Shown here: in pieces, positions 1 to 7,907 of the stretch
How positions within the stretch are numbered: the first letter of the stretch is position 1
Layout of the letters: the number at the start of each line of letters is the position of its first letter
Assembly: GCF_016862455.1 (NCBI RefSeq)
Contig: NZ_BOMZ01000123.1
Coordinates: forward strand, 1-32,917
Length of the DNA: 32,917 nt
Source: Actinoplanes utahensis
GTDB lineage: Bacteria > Actinomycetota > Actinomycetes > Mycobacteriales > Micromonosporaceae
Direction of reading: 5' to 3'
The notes under the pieces: model-generated
Seen by the model: only the letters and a program-made list of their open reading frames with translations
Database searches by the model: none
Told to the model about the DNA's origin: nothing
Translations under genes and position numbers: made by a program

Positions 1-74
1 CCTGTTCTGTTCCTTGGCGAGTGTCCGCGGCAGCGCGCGCGTCCGATCGGAGCGTGCTGGCCGGTTCTGTTCAC
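1..74 (-). CDS. Possible 5' end of next cluster gene (partial)
   Basis: A GTG codon overlaps the glycosyltransferase stop as GTGA, the same coupling seen one gene upstream in the operon, and the frame then stays open to the window edge (24 codons). The short peptide has no motif I recognise. In comparable actinobacterial clusters a methyltransferase can follow, but nothing here shows that. The call rests only on the stop/start overlap and the absence of a stop. Confidence 0.25.
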   Translation of the reverse strand, partial: MNRTGQHAPIGRARCRGHSPRNRT

Positions 75-1861
75 GCGGCGAGCCCCTCCAGCACCTCCCG
101 GAGGAGGCGGGCGGTCTCGTCCCAGCCGGTCAGTTCCGCGCGGCGGGCCAGAGCGTGGCGGCGCCAGCGTTCCCGCAGGCCGGCGTCGGTGAGCCAGTCG
201 CGCAGCGCGGCGGCCAGGGCGTGCGGATCGTCCGGGGGGATCAGCCGGCCGGGAATGCCCCCGCCCGGTGCGGCGCCGAGCGCCTCCGGCACACCGCCGA
301 CGTCCGCGGCCACCACCGGGAGGCCGCGGGCCAGAGCTTCGGTCACCACCATGCCGTACGTCTCCGCGCGTGACGGCAGCACGAACAGATCCGCGTTCGC
401 GTAGGCGTCGTCGAGCGCGGCCCCGCTGAGCGCGCCGACGAACCGGACGCTCCCTCTCTCCTCCAGCGGATCTTGGACGGTTCGCCCCTGCGGGCGGTGA
501 TCAATCGTCCAAGATCGCGCGATGTCGTCGGGGGAGACGGCGGTGGCGTCCGCGGCGGCAGTGCGGGCTGCGCCGGCGGTGGATGCAGTGCGGGTCGGGG
601 CGGGGGAAGCGGTGCTGGAGGTCGTGTGAGCCGAAGCCCCGGATGCGGTGCTGGAGGTCGTGTGCGCCGAGGTCGCGGGTGCGGTGCTGGAGGTCGTGTG
701 AGTCGAGGTCGCGGGTGCGGTGCTGGAGGTCGTGTGAGCTGAGGTCGCGGGTGCGGTGCTGGACGTCGGGTCAGTCGAGGTCCCGGGGGCGCTGCTGGAA
801 GTCGCGTGAGTCGAGGTCGCGGGTGCGGTGCCGGAGGTCGTGTGCGCCGAGGTCCCAGGGGCGCTGCTGGAAGTGGTGTGAGCTGAGGTCGCGGGGGCGG
901 GGCTGGAAGTAGTGCGGCGCAGGGTCGCCGGTGGGGTGGCGGTGGAGTTCGGGAGACGGCCGGCGCCGGCGACGGTGCAGGTCCAGGGCAGTTCGGCGGG
1001 GAGCATGAGGAGGGCGTCGAGCAGCAGGTCCTGGCCCTTGCGGTGGGTGAGCGACGCCACGTTGAGCAGGCGGTGGCCGGTGGCGGAGGGAACCGCCTGC
1101 GGGGCGGGATCGACGCCCGGGGGGACGGCGTGGACGCCGGACAGTCCGTGGAGTTCCTCGACGCGGCGGGCGGCGGGCGTGCTGGTGGCGATCACCGTGG
1201 CGGCCAGGCGCAGGGTGCGGCATTCCAGGGCGCGGAGTTCGGCGGCCTCGGAAGCGGGCAGGCCGGTCTCGTCGCTCAGCGGAAGGTGCACCAGGACGGC
1301 GAGCTTGAGGCGGGTGGCGTGCGGTTCCAGCAGCTCCGGGACACCGCAGGCGATCAGGCCGTCGAGGAGGACGACCGCGCCGTCGGGGATGGCGCGCAGG
1401 GTGTCGGCGAGAGCCTGACGGGCGGCGGGTTCGGGGCGCGGCCACGAGCCGGCGATCAGCGCCTCCCGGACCTCGTAGGGGGACCGGTCCTGAGGAGCGG
1501 ACGCACGAGTGGAGCGGGGGTGGGACCCGGGATGGTGGGGCGCAGGAGTGGAGCGGGGGTGGGACCCGGGATGGTGGGGCGCAGGAGTGGAGCGGGGGTG
1601 GGATGCCGAAGGGAGGAAGGAGGGAGGGCTGGGGTCGGGGTGGGATGCCGCAGGGAGGGAGGAGGGGGGACCCGGGTGGGGGTGGGACCCGGGATGGTGG
1701 GGGGAGGGGGGAGTGGGCTTCGGGCGTACCGCCGCAAGGGTTTGATCGTGGGGGGTGGCCGTGAGGTGGCGGAGGACCTCGCGGTCGTAGCGATTGCCGC
1801 CGCTCGGTGCTGCCGGATCGTCGATGGACGCCGGCAGCACCGCGAACAGCGGATGGGTCAC
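71..1861 (-). CDS. GT4-family glycosyltransferase with two in-frame repeat insertions
   Basis: A retaining GT-B glycosyltransferase, expected to be cytosolic and to use a nucleotide sugar; donor and acceptor are unknown. The C-terminal domain has the EX7E pattern (E-T-Y-G-M-V-V-T-E) followed by a GGVPEAL segment, typical of GT4 enzymes. I chose the GTG at 1861 because it overlaps the stop of the upstream PTPS-like gene (GTGA), implying translational coupling; a GTG at 1885 is also in frame. The protein is 596 aa, whereas GT4 enzymes are usually near 380 aa. The excess is a Pro/His/Ser-rich segment early in the N-terminal domain (39-bp units) and a Thr/Ser/Ala-rich segment (36-bp units) between the strand containing CTVAG and the strand containing VRFVG. 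Both keep the frame. The gene belongs to the orphan pterin-type cluster with the two genes before it. The family call is firm; whether the enzyme is active with such insertions is not known. Confidence 0.9.
   Translation of the reverse strand: MTHPLFAVLPASIDDPAAPSGGNRYDREVLRHLTATPHDQTLAAVRPKPTPPSPHHPGSHPHPGPPSSLPAASHPDPSPPSFLPSASHPRSTPAPHHPGSHPRSTPAPHHPGSHPRSTRASAPQDRSPYEVREALIAGSWPRPEPAARQALADTLRAIPDGAVVLLDGLIACGVPELLEPHATRLKLAVLVHLPLSDETGLPASEAAELRALECRTLRLAATVIATSTPAARRVEELHGLSGVHAVPPGVDPAPQAVPSATGHRLLNVASLTHRKGQDLLLDALLMLPAELPWTCTVAGAGRLPNSTATPPATLRRTTSSPAPATSAHTTSSSAPGTSAHTTSGTAPATSTHATSSSAPGTSTDPTSSTAPATSAHTTSSTAPATSTHTTSSTAPATSAHTTSSTASGASAHTTSSTASPAPTRTASTAGAARTAAADATAVSPDDIARSWTIDHRPQGRTVQDPLEERGSVRFVGALSGAALDDAYANADLFVLPSRAETYGMVVTEALARGLPVVAADVGGVPEALGAAPGGGIPGRLIPPDDPHALAAALRDWLTDAGLRERWRRHALARRAELTGWDETARLLREVLEGLAA
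602..913. repeat. 36-bp coding tandem array in the glycosyltransferase
   Basis: Eight contiguous 36-bp units (626-913) plus a partial ninth (602-625) encode the 12-residue unit TTSSTAPATSAH and variants on the minus strand. Units differ by a few substitutions and no indels, so the reading frame is kept throughout. Confidence 0.9.
1507..1710. repeat. 39-bp coding tandem array in the glycosyltransferase
   Basis: Units beginning at 1507, 1546 and 1585 are spaced exactly 39 bp and encode PHHPGSHPRSTPA on the minus strand. The third unit diverges, and the stretch to about 1710 is built of decayed versions of the same words (GGGTGGGA, GGGAGG). The array lies in the N-terminal domain of the glycosyltransferase. 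Confidence 0.85.
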
Positions 1862-2256
1862 AGCGTGCGCTCGTAGGACGCCCACGCGATGTGCGACTCG
1901 TGCAGGGTGACCGAGATGCCGGTGAGGCCACCGGCGCCCGGGCCCAGCTCGCCGGCCTGCGCGCGGACGGCGAGACGGTCGGCGATCACCTTGGCCAGGA
2001 ACTCGGTGGACGTGTTGACGCCGGAGAACTCGGGGTCGTCGTCGAGGTTGCGGTAGCTGAGCCCGGAGCAGATGGTGTGCAGCTGCTCGCTCGCGCGGCC
2101 GATGTCGACCACGATGTTGTCGTCGTCCAGCTCCGGGCGGCGGAACGTGGCGTCCACGACGAACGTGGCGCCGTGCAGGCGCTGTGCCGGTCCGAAGACC
2201 TCGCCGGAGAAGCTGTGCGCGATCATGATGTGGTCGCGGACGGTGACGCTGAACAA
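1858..2256 (-). CDS. 6-pyruvoyltetrahydropterin synthase-like T-fold protein lacking canonical zinc ligands
   Basis: A 132-aa protein of the PTPS/QueD family, which forms T-fold oligomers that bind pterin-like substrates. In place of three zinc-binding histidines I see His14 (IAHSF) and His28 in RLHGAT, with Ala30 where the second His of the usual HGH would be; no catalytic Cys is visible near the site. The C-terminal Glu of HESHIAW, which normally anchors the pterin ring, is kept. As I recall, the S. coelicolor homologue SCO6650 was crystallised and reported to lack zinc and the catalytic triad and to have no PTPS activity; this gene looks like its relative. Start: the TTG at 2256 follows GAGGAG at good spacing; an in-frame TTG at 2310 would add 18 residues. 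It lies 58 bp after the dehydrogenase and overlaps the glycosyltransferase start. Confidence 0.88.
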   Translation of the reverse strand: MFSVTVRDHIMIAHSFSGEVFGPAQRLHGATFVVDATFRRPELDDDNIVVDIGRASEQLHTICSGLSYRNLDDDPEFSGVNTSTEFLAKVIADRLAVRAQAGELGPGAGGLTGISVTLHESHIAWASYERTL

Positions 2257-2314
2257 GGGCTCGTCTCCTCTGTGGGGTTGCGGGGCGTAGTACGGGTACC
2301 CGGCCGTCAAAAGA

Positions 2315-3277
2315 TCAAATCGGGTAGTCGATCACATGGCAGAGGGCCCGCAGACTGCCGTCGGCCAGGGCGGGAAGCACCGTCGGCAGGTCGTCGAACC
2401 GGCTGTGACCGGTGATCAGGGCGTCGAACCGGGGGTCCTTGAGCAGGTCGAGAGCCACCTGGAGACGCTGGGCGTAGTCGCGGTGTCGGGTGGGGGAGAT
2501 GCCGCCGACCTGGCTACTGCGAATGGTAAGCCGCTTCGAGTGGAAGAATTCCCCCAAAGGCACAGAGACCTGGTTGTCACCGAACCAGCTCAGCTCGACC
2601 AGGGTGCCCTCGTGCCGGAGCAGCTCCAGGCCCCGGGCGAGTCCCTTCCCGGTCGCGCTGGCGTGGATCACGATGTCCCGGCCGTCCGCCGCGTCCGCCG
2701 GTCCCGCGAAGCCGATGCCGAGCGAGGCGGCGATCTCCTTCCGGGTGGCGTCGACGTCCACCAGCTCGACGTCCGTCGCCGGGAGGCCGGCCAGCACGGC
2801 CGCGACCGACGATCCGACCATGCCGCCGCCGATGACCGTGATCCGGTCGCCGATCTGCGGCGCGGCGTCCCAGACCGCGTTCACCGCCGTCTCCACCGTC
2901 CCGGCCAGCACCGCCCGCGCCGGGGGAACCTCGTCCGGAACGACGGTGACCGCGCTCACCGGCACGACATAGTGCGTCTGATGCGGGAACAGGCTGAAGA
3001 CGGTCCGCCCCAGCAGGTCGACCGGGCCGTCCTCGACGACGCCGACGTTGAGGTAGCCGTACTTCACCGGCGCCGGGAAGTCACCGGCCTGAAAGGGGGC
3101 GCGCATGGTCGCCCACTGGCTCTCCGGGACCCGGCCCTGGAACACCAGCGTCTCGGTGCCCCGGCTCACCCCCGAGTGCAGTGTGCGGACCCGCACCTCG
3201 CCGTCGCGCGGATCGGGCACCTGTTCGGCGCGTATCTCCCCGGCTCCGGGGGAAGTCATCCAGAAGGCTCTGGGCAA
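2315..3277 (-). CDS. MDR-superfamily (BchC-like) dehydrogenase
   Basis: A 320-aa medium-chain dehydrogenase. The N-terminal GroES-like part has SGVSRGTE, the pattern of the bacteriochlorophyllide-dehydrogenase (BchC)-like branch, rather than the Cys-containing zinc motif of classical alcohol dehydrogenases. The middle holds a nucleotide-binding Rossmann segment with VIGGGMVG. Start: TTG at 3277 after GGAGG, the spacing fitting well; no better upstream start is seen. It is first in the minus-strand operon with the PTPS-like and glycosyltransferase genes, which suggests it oxidises or reduces an intermediate made from a pterin- or purine-derived precursor. The substrate cannot be read from the sequence. 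Confidence 0.85.
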   Translation of the reverse strand: MPRAFWMTSPGAGEIRAEQVPDPRDGEVRVRTLHSGVSRGTETLVFQGRVPESQWATMRAPFQAGDFPAPVKYGYLNVGVVEDGPVDLLGRTVFSLFPHQTHYVVPVSAVTVVPDEVPPARAVLAGTVETAVNAVWDAAPQIGDRITVIGGGMVGSSVAAVLAGLPATDVELVDVDATRKEIAASLGIGFAGPADAADGRDIVIHASATGKGLARGLELLRHEGTLVELSWFGDNQVSVPLGEFFHSKRLTIRSSQVGGISPTRHRDYAQRLQVALDLLKDPRFDALITGHSRFDDLPTVLPALADGSLRALCHVIDYPI

Positions 3278-3362
3278 GGTTCGTCCTCCATAGCTGAACC
3301 GAAGGGCCCCGGCGAGCGTGTCAATCGGGGACAGCGGCTAAACCCTACGTCCAGGAGGAACG

Positions 3363-4127
3363 GTGACCATCAGTACCACCACGACCACGGCGAGTCCGGC
3401 CCGGGCTCCGCTGGCCGGGTTCGTCGCCCAGCTCCTGCTGCTGGCCACCCTCGCTCTGACGATCGGTCTCAGCACGTGGGGATGGGTCGCCGGGGTGCTG
3501 TACGGGGCCGTGCTGTGCGGCCTGCTGGCCCTCGCTCTGCACCGCGCCGCGATGACCACGCTCGGATGGGCGAACGCGGTCACGTTCGGCCGGGCGATCC
3601 TCACCGGCGGAGTCACCGCGATGATCGCCGGTTCCGGCGCCCCGGATCTGCTGATCGTCACCGTCGCCGGGATCGCGCTGGCCATGGACGGGGTCGACGG
3701 CCAGGTGGCCCGTCGCACCGGCACCACCACCTCGCTGGGCGCCCGCTTCGACATGGAGATCGACGCGTTCCTGATCCTGGTGCTGAGCCTCGCCGCCGCC
3801 GCCGAGTACGGCTGGTGGGCCGTCGCCATCGGCGCCTTCCGCTACGCGTTCGTCGCCGCCTCGTGGGCGCTGCCCTGGCTCAACGCGGCGCTGCCGCCCC
3901 AGTTCGGCCGCAAGGTCGTCGCCGCTCAGCAGGGCGTGATGCTCGCCGTCGTCGTCAGCGGCCTGCTCCCGCCGGTGGCCGCCGTGGCCGCCCTGATCAT
4001 CGCGCTCGGCTCGCTGACCTGGTCGTTCGGTCGCGACGTCGCCTGGCTGTACCAGGCCTCCCGCGTCCGCGAAGCCGCCCGCAGCCGCTGGTCCGCCCCG
4101 CGCCGGGAGCACGCGCTCGCCCGCTGA
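3363..4127 (+). CDS. CDP-alcohol phosphatidyltransferase family membrane enzyme
   Basis: A 254-aa integral membrane enzyme that would transfer a phospho-alcohol group between a CDP-linked donor and an alcohol acceptor. The complete signature is present: D109-x2-D112-G113-x2-A116-R117-x8-G126-x3-D130-x3-D134, containing all four catalytic and metal-binding aspartates. Hydrophobic segments lie on both sides. Start GTG at 3363 follows AGGAGG (3353-3358). It is divergent to the dehydrogenase/PTPS-like/glycosyltransferase operon, sharing an 85-bp intergenic region, and likely belongs to the same pathway, which would make the product a lipid or phosphodiester. The N-terminal Thr run (TISTTTTTA) is unusual but outside the catalytic core. 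The family is certain; the acceptor is unknown. Confidence 0.92.
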   Translation: MTISTTTTTASPARAPLAGFVAQLLLLATLALTIGLSTWGWVAGVLYGAVLCGLLALALHRAAMTTLGWANAVTFGRAILTGGVTAMIAGSGAPDLLIVTVAGIALAMDGVDGQVARRTGTTTSLGARFDMEIDAFLILVLSLAAAAEYGWWAVAIGAFRYAFVAASWALPWLNAALPPQFGRKVVAAQQGVMLAVVVSGLLPPVAAVAALIIALGSLTWSFGRDVAWLYQASRVREAARSRWSAPRREHALAR

Positions 4128-4201
4128 GATTCGTACCTCGAATCGCCGGATGACCGATTTGCGGGGTGGTGTTGCGGGCGGCCGGAAGGCAGCATGGCCG
4201 G

Positions 4202-5635
4202 GTGCCCGAGAATGCCGCTTTTCCGCAACTCCGTCAGCGTGCCGAAGCCCTCGCCGAGGCGGGCAACCTGGACGACGCCGTCGCCCTCCTCGAACGCGCT
4301 GTCGAGCTCGGCCGGACGCGGCTCGCCGAAGGTGACCCGGAACTGCTGACCACGATGCGCCAGCTCGCCGGTCTGCACCTGCGGGCGGACGACCCGATGT
4401 CGGCCCGCCGGGTTCTGGAGGAGGCCCTCGAGGCACGGCAACGGGCCGGGGCGCCGGATCAGCTCACCCTGCTGCTGGCGTACGACCTCGCGGTGGTCGC
4501 CCAGGAACTGGCCAACCGGCATGTGGCACGGACCAACTTCGCCACGGTGGCGGAGTACGGGCCGGAAGTGCTCGGGGCGGATCATCCGGCGGTCGTGCAG
4601 GCCCGCACCTACCTGGAACCGGAGACGCCGGCCACCGACCCGGCCCCGCCCGCTACCGTTCCCGTCCCGCCGCGGCCCGCCCGTCCGGATGTTCCGGTCT
4701 CCGCTCCCGTCCCGGTCCCACCGCCGGCCTCTGTCTCCGCCCCGGCCGTGCCGTCGGCGTCGTCCTCGAACCCGGCTTCGGCTTCCGTGTCCGTGCCGGC
4801 CGTGCCGCCGGCCCCGTTCTCGCAGCCGGCTTCGGTCGCTGTTCCCGCCGCGGCCCTGGCGCCCGGTGCGCGCCCTGAGCCCGCCCTCGAGCGGCGGCAG
4901 CCGACAGCGGCGCAGTCACGGCGCACGTGGGTGCTGGCCGGGGTCACGGTGCTGTCGCTGACCGTGGCCGTGGCCGCGGTATTCGCCCGGCTCCCCGGCG
5001 GGTCGGAACCCGCCGAGGCCGGTCAGACCGCGCTCGTCGAGGCGCCGCCGGTGTCCACGGCTTCGAGTTCGCCGATCGCCCCGGCCTCCGCTGCCCCGGC
5101 CTCGGCCGTTCCCCCGGCGCCCGCCTCCCTCGCCGTCTCGGGACCCGCGCCGGCTGCGACGACGCCGCGGACGAGGGCTGTCACCCCGACGGTGGCCGCG
5201 GCCCGAACCACCGCAGCCACCAGCAGGACGACGGCAGCCACCGCCCGGACCCGGATCGTCGCCCCGGCGAACAACAGCACCGTCCCGTGGCCGTTCGACG
5301 CGAGGTTCACCGTGTCGGCGGCCGACGCGGCGGCCACCGGAACCGTGGTGTCACTGTCGATCTGTGTCGCCGGACGCTGCTATCTGGACGGCAAGCTGAA
5401 CGTCTACGGCAACGGGGTGGCGCCGTACACCGTGTATCTGGGGTCGACCAAGCCGGAGGGCACGGGCGTCGCCTGGAGTCTGCGGCTCGACCGGATCGCC
5501 AAGGGCACCTACGACAGGCTCGTCGCCGAACGGAACGCGGCCATCGCGGACGGCACGTGGGGCGACAAGGGAACCCGGATGGGCGCGCTCAACCCCGCCC
5601 CGGTCAGCACCCTCACGGTGACCAAGGGCGGCTGA
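4202..5635 (+). CDS. TPR protein with single membrane span and extracytoplasmic C-terminal domain
   Basis: A 477-aa protein with three parts. Residues 1-140 are helical tetratricopeptide-like repeats of the actinobacterial tetratricopeptide type (LAEAGNLDDAVALLERAV and two following pairs). Residues about 141-240 are a Pro/Ala/Ser-rich linker, then a hydrophobic span at about 242-262. A Ser/Thr/Ala-rich linker leads to a C-terminal domain from about 350 (starting IVAPANNSTV) with one Cys pair (SICVAGRC), probably a small beta-sandwich outside the cell. Start: GTG at 4202, with CAGCAT six bases before it as a possible leaderless -10 box; an upstream GTG at 4166 would add 12 residues unlike the repeat. 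Role unknown; the layout suggests linking a cytoplasmic partner to the envelope. Confidence 0.82.
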   Translation: MPENAAFPQLRQRAEALAEAGNLDDAVALLERAVELGRTRLAEGDPELLTTMRQLAGLHLRADDPMSARRVLEEALEARQRAGAPDQLTLLLAYDLAVVAQELANRHVARTNFATVAEYGPEVLGADHPAVVQARTYLEPETPATDPAPPATVPVPPRPARPDVPVSAPVPVPPPASVSAPAVPSASSSNPASASVSVPAVPPAPFSQPASVAVPAAALAPGARPEPALERRQPTAAQSRRTWVLAGVTVLSLTVAVAAVFARLPGGSEPAEAGQTALVEAPPVSTASSSPIAPASAAPASAVPPAPASLAVSGPAPAATTPRTRAVTPTVAAARTTAATSRTTAATARTRIVAPANNSTVPWPFDARFTVSAADAAATGTVVSLSICVAGRCYLDGKLNVYGNGVAPYTVYLGSTKPEGTGVAWSLRLDRIAKGTYDRLVAERNAAIADGTWGDKGTRMGALNPAPVSTLTVTKGG

Positions 5636-5895
5636 CGGTGCGAACTGCACACACCGGAGCGGCTCAGTGCTGCTACGGCGCGGATGCCGGGGTGACCTTG
5701 GCGGGCATGCATGACCCGCAGCCGGGGGACGGTCGTGAGGGGACGCCTGCCGTTGCCGCCGCGAGGCACGGTACGTTGCGTGGCCCGTACCAAGGCATGG
5801 TGTGAGAGTAGCGCCGCGGACCGGAAGCGGGCAGTTGCCGTAGTGGTGTGCGGGAAGCGGCGCGGGACCGGAGGTGGGCGGCTGCCGTAGCCGTG
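5636..5895. other. Intergenic stretch with about 47-bp direct repeat
   Basis: No gene is supported between the two convergent genes. An imperfect direct repeat with words GGACCGGA, TTGCCGTAG and CTGCCGTAG starts at about 5818 and again at about 5865. The second copy runs into the stop codon of the minus-strand gene ending at 5896, and a weaker third copy appears to lie inside that gene's last codons. A short inverted repeat GGTACG/CGTACC sits at 5770-5791. Confidence 0.55.
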
Positions 5896-6420
5896 TCAGT
5901 GCCTGGCACTCCGGAGGCGGGCGCGGCGTGGGCGGGTGGATCCGCCGTAGAGGTGGGTGCGATGGTCGACGTCGTGGTCGGGGGCGGCGGACAGGTCCCG
6001 GCCGTGGCCGATGTGTACCGTCCAGCTCTCGTAGTACCAGCTCGGATCGCACGGACATGTCGTATGCAGGAAGCGGAAGTTGGCCCGGTAACGTGCCGTC
6101 TCACCCTGCCGGACGACGAACAGGCGATTCGGCGACTCGTGCCGGGGATACCCCGCGATGACCGGCAGCCGCTCCACCCGCCACGCGGTCCCCTCGGGTG
6201 TGAGCCGCAGGCCGATGCGTTCGGTGTCGCCGGTCCAGACCTCGGCTCGCGGCTGGTAACCGAGCGTCTCGGCGGCGAGGACCTCGTGGACGATCACCTC
6301 ACCGTCCGGAAGCGGGCTGGGCAGGGGGAACAGGCGGTCCAGGCCGCGACGGGCGTTCGCCTCACCGGCTCCCCGCGCTGCGGGACCCCACCGGACGCGC
6401 ACCCGCTGAATCGTGATCAC
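5896..6420 (-). CDS. Hypothetical protein
   Basis: A 174-aa soluble-looking protein I do not recognise. The body has alternating beta-type segments (EVIVHEVLAAETLGY, RIGLRLTPEGTAWRVERLPV) and ends with a Trp/Tyr-rich stretch containing a CPCDP pair (FLHTTCPCDPSWYYESW). The last 20 or so residues are Arg-rich (STRPRRARLRSARH) and look recruited from a repeat copy shared with the downstream intergenic DNA. Start GTG at 6420; no strong ribosome binding site, so the mRNA may be leaderless. Codon use resembles the neighbours, and the frame is the only one with protein-like composition. It could be a small substrate-binding or immunity-type protein, but nothing shows this. Confidence 0.65.
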   Translation of the reverse strand: MITIQRVRVRWGPAARGAGEANARRGLDRLFPLPSPLPDGEVIVHEVLAAETLGYQPRAEVWTGDTERIGLRLTPEGTAWRVERLPVIAGYPRHESPNRLFVVRQGETARYRANFRFLHTTCPCDPSWYYESWTVHIGHGRDLSAAPDHDVDHRTHLYGGSTRPRRARLRSARH

Positions 6421-6649
6421 GCCCTACCCTGACCCGCTGGGTGCCCCATCGCCACCGCATTTCGCCGGGTGACCACACCGGCATCACGTCCGGTGGCGGG
6501 AGGGGTCGCGGAGCGTACTTGGAAAGCCGTTCTCTCCCGAGCCGTTCTTGCGGCAGGCCCGGCAGATCTCCTGGGGACCCGGCGGACCCGGGGCCCCGTG
6601 GGCTCGGAGCGGCTCATCCGGGGAGACGCCCGGGGAACGGCATGGACTG

Positions 6650-7672
6650 TCACCCGGCGAGAGCGGACCGCAGGGCGCTGATCATCGAGGCGCGGAACCC
6701 GGTCATCACCGGCGCGCGCCGGAACAGGGCGTCGGCGCCGTGGTACATGCCCGGCACCACGTGCAGGTCGCAGGGGACGCCGGACTCCCGCAGCCGCCGC
6801 GCGTACGCGATGTCCTCGGCATGGAACAGGTCCAGATCGCCGACCCCGATCCAGGCCGGCGGCAGGCCGGTGAGATCGTCGCGGCGCGCTGCCACCGCGT
6901 AGGACGCGGGTGCCTCCACGGTCGGTTCGTGACCGAGGTACGCGCTCCAGCCGAACCGGTTCGACGCCGGCGACCACACGAACATCCCGGTGCCGGCGTG
7001 ATCGGCGCGCAGCACGGTCCGGTCGTCGAGCATCGGGTACACCAGCGCCTGGAAGGCCACCGGCACCTCACCCCGGTCGTGTGCCAGCTGGGCGAGACAG
7101 GCCGCCAGGCCACCGCCCGCGCTGTCACCGGCGACCGCGATCCGTGCCGGGTCGACGCCGAGCTCACCGGCGTGCCCGTGCAGCCAGGCCAGCGCGCTGT
7201 AGCAGTCGTCGAGCCCGGCCGGGAACGGATCGGCCGGCGCCAGCCGGTAACCCACGCTGACCACCAGCACACCCAGTTCGGCAGCGATCGAACTGCAGAC
7301 GTCGTGGTACGTGGCCGGGTCGCCGATGACGTAGCCGCCGCCGTGGATCCACAGCAGCGCGCCGGAGGGCCGTTCCCGGCCGTGCGGCTCGTAGACATGC
7401 ACCGCGACCGGCGGCGCCCCGGCGTGCCCGGCCACGACCCGGTGCCCGGCCTCGACCCCGTCCACCAGCGCCGACGGCCGCACCGGCAGGGATGTCAGCA
7501 GCCGGACCACCGCCGCGGACCGCAGGTGCACGGGCAGTAACAGCAGCGGATGGCGCAGTTCGGCCGGGACCGCCGCGAGGGCCCGCCGCCGGGTCAGGAC
7601 GATCCGGGCCAGTGCGGTCCCGGCGATCGCGGCCCCGGCGATGCCGGCCGTTCTGAGCAGTCTCGATGCCAT
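6650..7672 (-). CDS. Alpha/beta hydrolase, hormone-sensitive-lipase type esterase
   Basis: A 340-aa serine esterase. The oxyanion-hole motif HGGG is at 110-113, the nucleophile elbow GDSAGG at 182-187 (Ser184), and the remaining triad members fit GDLDLF (Asp) and MYHGAD (His) near the C-terminus, so the site looks complete. The N-terminus carries a hydrophobic stretch (AGIAGAAIAGTALARIVL) that may be a membrane anchor or an uncleaved signal. Start ATG at 7672 preceded by GGGGAA; an in-frame extension to 7846 has Arg/His-rich composition unlike the protein. It is monocistronic, downstream of the NCS2 permease by about 235 bp. The substrate is probably a short- to medium-chain ester; it cannot be specified. 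Confidence 0.9.
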   Translation of the reverse strand: MASRLLRTAGIAGAAIAGTALARIVLTRRRALAAVPAELRHPLLLLPVHLRSAAVVRLLTSLPVRPSALVDGVEAGHRVVAGHAGAPPVAVHVYEPHGRERPSGALLWIHGGGYVIGDPATYHDVCSSIAAELGVLVVSVGYRLAPADPFPAGLDDCYSALAWLHGHAGELGVDPARIAVAGDSAGGGLAACLAQLAHDRGEVPVAFQALVYPMLDDRTVLRADHAGTGMFVWSPASNRFGWSAYLGHEPTVEAPASYAVAARRDDLTGLPPAWIGVGDLDLFHAEDIAYARRLRESGVPCDLHVVPGMYHGADALFRRAPVMTGFRASMISALRSALAG

Positions 7673-7907
7673 GGCCCGTTCCCCGTCCGTCTGCCGATGT
7701 CGCAGACTATCCCGCAGTGACGCGGCGAGGGGCTTCCCCTGGGTTCGGTGGTGCTGCCACGGCGGACACCGGCCGGCCCGCCGAGCCATCCGGTCGAATG
7801 CCCCCGCGAGGTGCCGGGACGGGTGCTGCGCTTGCCGTGCCACCACCGCCTGGACCCGGCCGCCATGCCGGTCGGGCGTTCGGGATCCGAGCTGGTTCTG
7901 ATCTTGA

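Noticed and set aside
2336..4153. 605-codon plus-strand frame
   Set aside because: It runs antisense to the dehydrogenase and out of frame through the phosphatidyltransferase, both of which have clear motifs.
6421..6649. Small Cys-containing peptide frame on the minus strand (ending near 6490)
   Set aside because: It includes a CRAC motif but has no start codon or ribosome binding site of its own and runs back into the hydrolase 3' end; not enough support.
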